A stretch of 14,489 bases of DNA from contig JBLIBC010000038.1 in NCBI GenBank assembly GCA_047632015.1, forward strand, positions 1 through 14,489, given 5' to 3'. The translations under genes and the position numbers were made by a program. The notes beneath the pieces are model-generated. The model was not told where the DNA came from. It saw nothing but the letters and a program-made list of their open reading frames with translations, and searched no databases. Position 1 is the first letter of the stretch. The number at the start of each line of letters is the position of its first letter. The stretch comes from JBLIAZ01 sp047632015 (lineage in GTDB: Bacteria > Bacteroidota > Bacteroidia > Flavobacteriales_C > GCA-002722245). Shown here piece by piece: positions 1-6,485 of the stretch.

Positions 1-1447
1 CTTTAAAACCTTTCCACCCCTTTTTCTCGTACTGTTTCACCACATTAGCAGGTATATCCATCGGCTTTTCAGGGAGGTTTGTCATTTCACCTTGACAATA
101 CGCTACCCATTCCTGACTGGTAACTAAACCTAAAGACCGGACGAAAACCCTTGCATCTTTAAATGATCTGTAATCCTTGTTTGCATAAGGAAAAGCGCCA
201 TTGTCAAGCCAATCACCCATTCCTACCCAACCATTTCCCTGATAAATACTTGTAGGGTTACTAGGAATATTTTTTGGTTTAGGAGGCAATTCTGGAAATT
301 GACCCTTCAAATATCGCTGCCATTGCATTACGTTTTTTAGTTTTAATTCATTAACAAACTTCTTAGCTTCTTCGTAAGACAAAAACTTACTGTAAGTGGA
401 CTGTTTTTCCTCGTCCATTAAAAAGTCCTTGTAGCTAACCCATCCATTATCTTGATAATGCCTAGCCACACTGTGCGGGATATCGTCTGGTTTTTCAGCC
501 AATTTAGGATATTCACCTTTACAGTATGCAATCCACTCTGTGGAAGAATTTAAACCAAGTTTTCTGACAAATTTTCTCGCCTCTATAAAGCTTCTGAACT
601 CCATCTGAAAAGGAGGAACATTGTACGTACCCAACCAATCTCCATATCCACACCATCCAGTTTCTTTGTATACCAACATTGGGTTAGTTGGTATATCCTT
701 TGGCATTCTTTTTCTGTGTGCCAACTCACCCTTGATGAACAAGTTCCACTCAATGAGATTTTTCAATTTTAAACTATGCACAAACCTTTTTGATTCCTCA
801 AATGTCCTGTTTGCTTTCGCCCTAGCAATTTTTCGATGATAGGCAGTGTTCAAGAAGTCGTTCATTCCATCAAAACCCTTCCCTGTATACTGTCTCGCAA
901 TGTTTGACGGGATATCGTCCGGTTTCTCAAGTAATCCATCAATCTTTCCTTTACAGTAATCTAGCCATTGACCACTGGAAGTCAAACCCAATGCCCTACA
1001 ATACTTTCTTGCTGAACTAAAGTCCCTGAATACTTTACTGTTGAAACTAGAATTGTCAGACCCTAAAAAATCTGAATATCCGGTCCATCCAATTTCCTTG
1101 TAATTAATGTGAGGTGAACTGGGAATATTAGCTGGCTTTAGTCCTATGTCATCTGGATCCCAGTTGCAATATGATTTCCACTCCTTTAAACCATTTAATT
1201 TTAATCCCTTAACAAATACACGAGCTTCGGTAAAGCTTAAAAATGGAGTTTTATTATTAAAACCTAAAAAGTATTTCCAATTCTTCCACTCCTTGTATAC
1301 TTCGTCTGGGTTTGAAGGAATATCCTTAGGTAAAGTGTTTTTTGCGTGAGCTAATATCACCCAATCATACCTACTACTTAAATGCAAAGATTTTGCATAC
1401 TTCCTTGCTTCGGCAAAGTCTTTATATTTTACTTGTTTTTTAGCCAT
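1..1447 (-). CDS. Integrase-repeat (INT_rpt-like) tandem repeat protein, C-terminal part beyond the left edge
   Basis: This reading frame is open for 482 codons from an ATG at 1447 to the window edge, so the C-terminus is missing. The protein is made of at least seven tandem repeats of about 71 residues, starting near residues 8, 69, 140, 214, 284, 355 and 426 (the last one incomplete). Each repeat follows the pattern F..F.EAR.FV..L.L....EW..Y.KG......KP.DIP.NP...Y...GW.GY.DFLG, which resembles the phage-integrase repeat unit family (INT_rpt). The repeats alternate between two subtypes (see findings). There is no signal peptide or membrane segment. Proteins with these repeats can carry an integrase or other enzymatic domain elsewhere, but none is visible in the sequenced part, so the function is unknown; DNA or nucleic-acid binding is only a guess from family context. 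Reading runs leftward, away from argS, with 204 bp between the two starts. ORFs on the opposite strand are shadows. Confidence 0.85.
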   Translation of the reverse strand, partial: MAKKQVKYKDFAEARKYAKSLHLSSRYDWVILAHAKNTLPKDIPSNPDEVYKEWKNWKYFLGFNNKTPFLSFTEARVFVKGLKLNGLKEWKSYCNWDPDDIGLKPANIPSSPHINYKEIGWTGYSDFLGSDNSSFNSKVFRDFSSARKYCRALGLTSSGQWLDYCKGKIDGLLEKPDDIPSNIARQYTGKGFDGMNDFLNTAYHRKIARAKANRTFEESKRFVHSLKLKNLIEWNLFIKGELAHRKRMPKDIPTNPMLVYKETGWCGYGDWLGTYNVPPFQMEFRSFIEARKFVRKLGLNSSTEWIAYCKGEYPKLAEKPDDIPHSVARHYQDNGWVSYKDFLMDEEKQSTYSKFLSYEEAKKFVNELKLKNVMQWQRYLKGQFPELPPKPKNIPSNPTSIYQGNGWVGMGDWLDNGAFPYANKDYRSFKDARVFVRSLGLVTSQEWVAYCQGEMTNLPEKPMDIPANVVKQYEKKGWKGFK

Positions 1448-1461
1448 TTCACGTTCTTTAT

Positions 1462-1481
1462 AGTAGTGCAAAAACACTACT
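1462..1481 (-). promoter_or_regulatory. Leader hairpin upstream of the integrase-repeat gene
   Basis: A perfect inverted repeat with 7-bp arms (AGTAGTG/CACTACT) and a 6-nt loop ends 14 nt before the ATG at 1447. If transcription starts at the -7 box proposed at 1522-1529, the hairpin lies in the 5' UTR of that gene. No T-run follows it on the minus strand, so it is not a typical terminator. A role in translation control is an inference. Confidence 0.4.
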
Positions 1482-1521
1482 TCAATTGACAACCTAAATT
1501 TATTTTATTTTGCCTTAACTT

Positions 1522-1529
1522 CAAATTTA
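1522..1529 (-). promoter_or_regulatory. Putative Bacteroidota -7 box for the integrase-repeat gene
   Basis: The minus strand reads TAAATTTG, an exact match to the Bacteroidota sigma-ABfr -7 consensus TAnnTTTG. It lies about 75 nt upstream of the ATG at 1447, leaving a leader of roughly 65-70 nt. No convincing -33 TTG/TTTG is seen at the expected spacing. The short consensus will also occur by chance in AT-rich DNA. Confidence 0.35.
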
Positions 1530-1552
1530 AGACAGAGTTATTTTATCTGTCT
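1530..1552. promoter_or_regulatory. Dyad symmetry adjoining the -7 box (candidate operator)
   Basis: Perfect 7-bp arms AGACAGA and TCTGTCT are separated by 9 nt. The element directly abuts the proposed minus-strand -7 box at 1522-1529 and covers the spacer/-33 region, where a dimeric repressor or activator would act. As RNA it could also form a hairpin, but it lies upstream of the predicted transcription start. No regulator gene is adjacent. Confidence 0.35.
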
Positions 1553-1627
1553 ACTGATTTTTTATGCAGTTTGTTACGTTTTTTTAAAATTAAAATCAAA
1601 AAAGAACCTTCTTGGGATGAAATCATT

Positions 1628-1635
1628 TAATTTTG
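1628..1635 (+). promoter_or_regulatory. Putative -7 box for argS
   Basis: TAATTTTG matches TAnnTTTG exactly and ends 16 nt before the argS ATG at 1652. This implies a very short leader, as is common in Bacteroidota. A -33 element at standard spacing is not evident. Confidence 0.4.
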
Positions 1636-1651
1636 TGTCAAATTTTATATC

Positions 1652-3424
1652 ATGAACATTGAACATCAACTTGCTAGCGAATTCATTAATGCGGTAAAAT
1701 CTTGCTATGGGCAAGACATTAATTCTAAGTCTGTTCAAATTCAAAAAACAAAAACTGAATTTCAAGGTGAATACACGTTTGTGGTATTCCCTTTTTTGAA
1801 ATTAAGTAAAAAATCACCTGAAGCAACAGCTCAAGAGCTTGGGGGAAATTTAAAAAGTAATTGTGCTCTCATCTCTGATTTTAATGTGGTAAAAGGCTTT
1901 TTAAACTTGACTCTGAGTCATGACACTTGGATAAATACACTTCTCAATTTAAGTACTGAAAAGAACATAAAAAATGAGAACCCTCAAAACCTAATGGTGG
2001 AATACTCCTCCCCTAACAGTAATAAGCCACTTCACCTGGGACATCTTCGAAATAACTTTTTAGGCTATGCTGTAGCTGAAATTTTGAAAGCAAATGGTCA
2101 CAATGTTATTAAAACGCAAATCATTAACGACCGTGGAGTTCACATTTGTAAAAGCATGCTAGCTTGGCAAAAATATGCCAACGGAGCAACTCCTAAAAGC
2201 GCAGGTATTAAGGGAGATCATTTTGTAGGGAATTACTACGTTATGTTTGACAAGTATTACAAAGAAGAGATCGAGGTTCTGACGAATGAGGGTATGACTA
2301 AAGAGCAAGCAATGCAGGAAGCTCCGCTATTTAAAGAAGCAAGCGCGATGTTAAGAGCATGGGAAGATGGTGATAAGGAAGTGACTGATTTGTGGCAAAA
2401 AATGAACTCATGGGTTTATGATGGTTTTGTCCCGACATACAAAACGATGGGAGTAGATTTTGATAAATTATACTACGAATCAGACACTTACAAATTAGGT
2501 AAAAAAGCTGTCGAGCACGGAATTAGTAAAGGAGTTTTTTATAAACGGGAGGACGGTTCAGTTTGGTGCGATTTGACAGAAGATGGACTAGACGAAAAAT
2601 TAGTACTTAGAAAAGATGGCACAGCGGTATACATGACCCAAGACATTGGAACAGCGATTGAAAGATACAGCGACTACAATGTGAATGGCATCATATACAC
2701 AGTGGCAAATGAGCAGGATTATCACTTTAAGGTGCTGTTCCTGATCATGAAAAAACTAGGTTATGATTTTTATAAAGGTTTATTCCACTTATCCTACGGT
2801 ATGGTTGACTTACCTTCAGGACGAATGAAAACAAGAGAAGGAACGGTGGTGGATGCAGATGAGATCATGCAAGAAATGGTAGACACCGCCACTAAAGCTA
2901 CAGAGGAAAAAGGAAAAACTTCAGGCTTTACAGCTGAAGAAATCAAAACTATAAACAAGAATGTAGGCATGTCTGCTTTGAAGTATTTCATATTGAAAGT
3001 AGATCCTCGAAAAGGTATGATTTTTAACCCTGAAGAGTCCATTGACTTTAATGGCAACACAGGACCTTTTATTTTATTCAACTATGTGCGAACTAAATCA
3101 GTGATTGTCAAAAATGGAGCAACTGCTGATGTATCAAAAATCGACAACCTCAGCTTGAGCGAAAAAGAAACTCAATTGATATTCAAATTAAACGAGTATC
3201 CAAAAGCTTTAGCTGTGGCTGCCAAGGAATATTCTCCAGCGATAATTGCAAATTATTGCTATGATTTAGCCAAGGATTACAGCCAGTTTTACGCAGCTTC
3301 TCCTATCTTGAAAGAAGAAAACGAAGCCATTAAGCAAATGCGTTTATTGCTAAGTGAAAAAATTGGAACTACCCTTCAAAACGGAATGAGTTTGCTGGGT
3401 TGTGACATGGTGGAGAGAATGTAG
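1652..3424 (+). CDS. argS: Arginine--tRNA ligase (ArgRS)
   Basis: This cytoplasmic class I aminoacyl-tRNA synthetase charges tRNA-Arg with arginine using ATP. The 590-residue length fits the family. The N-terminal additional domain (about residues 1-110) precedes the Rossmann catalytic core. The core holds the HIGH-type motif HLGHLRN at residues 128-134, preceded by EYSSPNSNKPLH, and the degenerate KMSKS equivalent GRMKTREG at 390-397. The lysine-poor KMSKS region is normal for ArgRS. The helical DALR anticodon-binding domain occupies about 475-590 and includes NYCYDLAKDYSQFY. The ATG start gives the full N-terminal domain and sits 16 nt after a -7-like box. It is transcribed divergently from the integrase-repeat gene and convergently with the recN cluster. 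The neighbouring genes suggest no operon partner. Confidence 0.97.
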   Translation: MNIEHQLASEFINAVKSCYGQDINSKSVQIQKTKTEFQGEYTFVVFPFLKLSKKSPEATAQELGGNLKSNCALISDFNVVKGFLNLTLSHDTWINTLLNLSTEKNIKNENPQNLMVEYSSPNSNKPLHLGHLRNNFLGYAVAEILKANGHNVIKTQIINDRGVHICKSMLAWQKYANGATPKSAGIKGDHFVGNYYVMFDKYYKEEIEVLTNEGMTKEQAMQEAPLFKEASAMLRAWEDGDKEVTDLWQKMNSWVYDGFVPTYKTMGVDFDKLYYESDTYKLGKKAVEHGISKGVFYKREDGSVWCDLTEDGLDEKLVLRKDGTAVYMTQDIGTAIERYSDYNVNGIIYTVANEQDYHFKVLFLIMKKLGYDFYKGLFHLSYGMVDLPSGRMKTREGTVVDADEIMQEMVDTATKATEEKGKTSGFTAEEIKTINKNVGMSALKYFILKVDPRKGMIFNPEESIDFNGNTGPFILFNYVRTKSVIVKNGATADVSKIDNLSLSEKETQLIFKLNEYPKALAVAAKEYSPAIIANYCYDLAKDYSQFYAASPILKEENEAIKQMRLLLSEKIGTTLQNGMSLLGCDMVERM

Positions 3425-3690
3425 TTGAAATAATTAATTTCATCACTCAATATCTCTGTTACTACTTATGCTTTGATACTATATCATGGTTCAATATTGT
3501 GTCAAATAGTACTTGACAAGTACTGCATTTTTCATTATATTATTATAGAGTCGGAATACTTGCGGCACGAAAAAAAAGCAACACACAACAGCATAAAATA
3601 TGAATTCTCTTCAAAATTTCTTAGCAGCGCTAGGTATAAAGACCTTCGACGATGAGTCGTAACAAGTCATCATGAAAGGTGAAAATTGAC
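3425..3690. other. Convergent intergenic region between argS and recN
   Basis: These 266 bp separate two converging genes. No convincing protein gene is present: the 60-codon frame at 3473-3655 needs a TTG start and has no family-like composition. Visible structures are a 6-bp AT-rich inverted repeat just after argS (3426-3442, TGAAAT/ATTTCA), a perfect 8+8 palindrome at 3508-3524, and a small imperfect stem at 3651-3671 (GATGA/TCATC). None has the GC-rich stem plus T-run of a clear terminator. A 20-codon ATG-initiated frame at 3600-3662 is noted in the findings. Confidence 0.6.
3508..3524. repeat. 17-bp palindrome in the argS-recN gap
   Basis: AGTACTTG and CAAGTACT are perfect 8-bp inverted arms around a single central A. 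A second, interleaved inverted repeat, TGTCAA (3500-3505) and TTGACA (3513-3518), overlaps it. The site has the form of a dimeric protein-binding site or a very tight cruciform. Its location between two gene ends is not where an operator would be expected. Confidence 0.5.
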
Positions 3691-5343
3691 TTAAGTGCTT
3701 AAAAGCTCCTTTGCATTTGTTATTGCAGCCTTACTGACCATGCTTCCGCTGAGCATTTGGGCAATTTCCTGAACCCTATCATCGCCATCTAATTCCTCAA
3801 TATGGGACTGAGTAACTTCGTTAACATCAGTTTTCAAAACCTTATAGTGATGGTTTCCTTTTGATGCAATTTGAGGTAAATGAGTAATTGAAATCACTTG
3901 CATATAGGAAGACATTGTTTTCATGATGAAAGCCATTTTATCAGCCACTTCTCCAGAGACACCAGTATCAATTTCATCAAATAAAATAGTAGGTAAGTTC
4001 TTTTTTGAACTCAATATGCGTTTTAAACTTAACATGATACGAGAAAACTCGCCTCCACTAGCCACTTTACTTAAAGGCTGTAAAACACCTCCTTTGTTAG
4101 CATTGAACTTAAAGTTAACTTCATCACAACCGTACGGGTTCAAATCCACTTTTGCTAACTCAATGCATAAATTTGAATTTTTCATGTTCATGGAAATCAA
4201 ATCATCCAAAATGTCCTTTTCTAATATATTTGTTGCTGCGCTTCGCTTTTTACTAATAGCTGTTGCTTTTTTAAAGCATGCTTTTTCCTGTGATTTCACC
4301 TCATTCTTAAGCTCTGTAAGAGCATCTTCTCCACCAAGCACTAACTGCACTTCCTTTTCCAATTCAGCTTGTTTTTCAAGCAATCCATCAGCATCAATAA
4401 CGCCGAATTTTTTTACCAATGAAAACAAAGTACCCAACCTTTGATCAACATCTTGCAGTTTGCTAGGATTAACTTCTACTGATCTGCTTATATCCTGAAC
4501 TGTTTCTTGAATATCTTGCAATTCAATCACAGCCGATTTTACTCTTTCTGACACGTTTAAAAAGTCATCACCTAGTTCCGAAAGCGAGTCTAAACTTTGC
4601 TGTACTCCTGTAATTTTTTCCAATACTGAACCTTGCGAATATTGCATCAAAGTACTCACTTCCTCCACTTTTGATTTGATGTCTTCAGCATTACTTAGCA
4701 AACTAAGTTCCCGCTCCAACTCATCTTGTTCTCCCAGCTTAATTTGAGCCGTTTGTAATTCATTTAACTGAAATTGCTTAAAAGCTAATTCCTGCGCCAC
4801 TTTTTCAGTTGAGTTAATTTTATCAGTAAGTTCTTTTTGTTTCTTCTGATATAACTTAAAATCCTTCAAATAATCTTCCCGCTCATTCAAAATACCCGCA
4901 ACTCCGTCCAATAGATCGTAATAAAACGAGGCCGAATTTAATATCGCATTAGCATTTTGAGAATGTACATCTATTAATGATTCACCTAACTTTTTAAGCG
5001 AGGATATCACTACTGGGCTGTCATTTACAAAAGCCCGTGATTTGCCATTTTTACCAATTTCACGTCGTATGATCGTGGTGCCTTCAAACTCCATTTCAAG
5101 GTCCTCAAAAAAAGATTCCAGCTGGTAGTTTTCGACGTTAAACTCTCCCTCGATCACACATTTTTTGTCTGAGTTTCGCAATACGGCTACGTCGGCTCTC
5201 TTTCCAAGCAACAGACCTAGCGCGTCTAACATGATGGATTTACCTGCACCTGTTTCACCAGTAATTACGGAAAACCCTGATTTGAAGTTGATATTAGCAT
5301 CCTCAATTAAAGTGAAGTTTTGAATATGTAAATTATTAAGCAT
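3691..5343 (-). CDS. recN: DNA repair protein RecN
   Basis: RecN is an SMC-like ATPase that acts early in double-strand break repair by recombination. The 550 residues match the family. The N-terminal ATPase half has Walker A GETGAGKS at residues 29-36 and a Q-loop region around DVHSQN (125-130). A long charged coiled-coil section (about 150-390) forms the SMC-type arms. The C-terminal half carries the ABC signature VASGGEFSR (427-435), Walker B ILFDEIDTG (453-461) and the switch histidine in ITHLPQIA (H488). The ATG at 5343 begins the canonical MLNNLHIQNFTLIE start. It is the last gene of a four-gene minus-strand cluster and starts 2 nt after the stop of the upstream gene, so translational coupling is likely. 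No SOS-like box is seen directly before it. Confidence 0.96.
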   Translation of the reverse strand: MLNNLHIQNFTLIEDANINFKSGFSVITGETGAGKSIMLDALGLLLGKRADVAVLRNSDKKCVIEGEFNVENYQLESFFEDLEMEFEGTTIIRREIGKNGKSRAFVNDSPVVISSLKKLGESLIDVHSQNANAILNSASFYYDLLDGVAGILNEREDYLKDFKLYQKKQKELTDKINSTEKVAQELAFKQFQLNELQTAQIKLGEQDELERELSLLSNAEDIKSKVEEVSTLMQYSQGSVLEKITGVQQSLDSLSELGDDFLNVSERVKSAVIELQDIQETVQDISRSVEVNPSKLQDVDQRLGTLFSLVKKFGVIDADGLLEKQAELEKEVQLVLGGEDALTELKNEVKSQEKACFKKATAISKKRSAATNILEKDILDDLISMNMKNSNLCIELAKVDLNPYGCDEVNFKFNANKGGVLQPLSKVASGGEFSRIMLSLKRILSSKKNLPTILFDEIDTGVSGEVADKMAFIMKTMSSYMQVISITHLPQIASKGNHHYKVLKTDVNEVTQSHIEELDGDDRVQEIAQMLSGSMVSKAAITNAKELLST

Positions 5344-5345
5344 GC

Positions 5346-5897
5346 TTATTTTTTAAGGAATTTGTTTAACAATTCTGCCAATTTAACTGCATCTTTTTTA
5401 GGAAGCTTCATCCCTAAACGCCTTACTTTATCTTCCGACCTAAATTGAATCACCTCTCCTCCAACCATCCAAGCTGCTCTGTTTATGTCATTCCAAATCC
5501 CTTTTTCAGTGCTTTCTTCGTACAAAAAATCACTTAAGGAAGATTTATCAGCTTCAAAAGGGAAACCTCTTTTCCCTACTACTTTTGTGTAAATAAATTT
5601 ACCATCTTTTATTTCAATCTGCTCTTTTCCTATTTTATTCCACCGATACGCAAACAACACCTTAAATTCCAAGTATGCCCAAAATGACATGTATATCAGC
5701 AAAAATGCTATGTGTTTCTTTTCGAAATCATCAGAATAAAATATCAATTGAGCAAGTACAGCTAGTCCGCACAAACTCCATCCTATAATCCAAAAATTTA
5801 ATGTCAATTTGTCTTTTGAAGTAGGATTTGGAAATACTTCCACCTTTACATTTTCCTTGTTTCTTTCAACTTGAATTTGTTGTCCAATTTTTTGCAT
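5346..5897 (-). CDS. Conserved hypothetical two-TM membrane protein (183 aa)
   Basis: I do not recognise a named family. The protein has a polar N-terminus (about 1-30), then two hydrophobic segments at about residues 32-53 (LNFWIIGWSLCGLAVLAQLIF) and 62-80 (HIAFLLIYMSFWAYLEF). A soluble C-terminal domain of about 100 residues follows, rich in beta-prone sequence and ending in a lysine-rich helix. The layout (two-TM hairpin then a small beta domain) recalls PH-like membrane proteins of Bacteroidota, but that is only a resemblance. GAGGAG lies directly against the ATG with almost no spacing. It sits 8 nt after the upstream SRPBCC-like gene and 2 nt before recN, so the three are almost certainly co-transcribed. 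Confidence 0.8.
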   Translation of the reverse strand: MQKIGQQIQVERNKENVKVEVFPNPTSKDKLTLNFWIIGWSLCGLAVLAQLIFYSDDFEKKHIAFLLIYMSFWAYLEFKVLFAYRWNKIGKEQIEIKDGKFIYTKVVGKRGFPFEADKSSLSDFLYEESTEKGIWNDINRAAWMVGGEVIQFRSEDKVRRLGMKLPKKDAVKLAELLNKFLKK

Positions 5898-5905
5898 CTC
5901 CTCAA

Positions 5906-6442
5906 TTAATTTGAATGATTCATTAAGGAATCAATTTTATGTAATGTGGTTAAGTTTTTATTGTTAATTCTTTCCGTAAACCCCTCATTATCGGCAGCCC
6001 ATCTCGCAAACAGATTAGTTGAAACATCCAAAGTATCTTGCCAAGTTACAAGCGCATTTGTGTTGTCCCCTTCAATTATAAAAACTCCGCGTTCTCGAAA
6101 ATTTCCATCATCAGTAACTAGTTCATAGATCACACTATTCTTTAGCACACTTTTTATTTCTAAAACACCATCACCTTCTTGACTGTTGAACCATTTAAAT
6201 CCAGAACCACCTCCTTTTTCAGGACCATTTTGAATATATTCCATTTGCGTTTTAGGAACATAAAACAACCAATTTTTCCAGTTTTCAGAGGTGGACAAGT
6301 AACTAACAACCTGCTCCTGTGAGTGGTTAAATTGATACTTGGATTCTAATTCCACCGTATTGGGCAACATAGACACAAATGCCATGAATACAGCAATCAG
6401 CAGCGAAAAAACAACCACCACAATTGGCCCTTTTCTTTTCAT
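5906..6442 (-). CDS. Membrane-anchored SRPBCC (START/Bet v1-like) family protein
   Basis: This is a 178-residue protein with a positively charged start (MKRKG) and one hydrophobic segment at about residues 6-26, which acts as an N-terminal anchor or uncleaved signal. The rest would face the periplasm. The remaining ~150 residues show the SRPBCC pattern: a helix with S..NWKNWLFYVPK, a glycine-rich GPEKGGGSGFKWF strand region, alternating strands with GDGVLEI and NALVTWQDTLD, and a long C-terminal helix (about 152-174). SRPBCC domains form a hydrophobic ligand cavity; the ligand cannot be read from the sequence. It lies 43 nt after the 523-residue protein gene and 8 nt before the two-TM gene. 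The family call is moderately sure; the specific function is unknown. Confidence 0.75.
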   Translation of the reverse strand: MKRKGPIVVVVFSLLIAVFMAFVSMLPNTVELESKYQFNHSQEQVVSYLSTSENWKNWLFYVPKTQMEYIQNGPEKGGGSGFKWFNSQEGDGVLEIKSVLKNSVIYELVTDDGNFRERGVFIIEGDNTNALVTWQDTLDVSTNLFARWAADNEGFTERINNKNLTTLHKIDSLMNHSN

Positions 6443-6485
6443 GTTGCAAATATACTGAAACCAAGATGCTTTTCACGAAAATTCA

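Noticed and set aside
621..1349. Plus-strand ORFs of 72 and 67 codons over the repeat gene
   Set aside because: They lie antisense to a long open frame with clear repeated protein motifs and have no family-like sequence.
1..1447. CRISPR array or DNA satellite explanation for the repeats
   Set aside because: The ~213-bp periodicity is coding: the frame stays open, indels are in frame, and similarity is stronger in protein than in DNA.
3473..3655. 60-codon ORF in the argS-recN gap
   Set aside because: It needs a TTG start, overlaps the palindrome, and shows no recognisable domain or ribosome binding site.
3655..3666. Similarity of AGTCGTAACAAG to the conserved 3' end of 16S rRNA
   Set aside because: Only about 12 bases match and the flanking sequence is not rRNA-like, so this is chance rather than an rRNA fragment.
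3923..4444. 173-codon plus-strand ORF inside recN
   Set aside because: It is fully antisense to recN, which carries all its conserved motifs; the translation has low-complexity, shadow-like composition.
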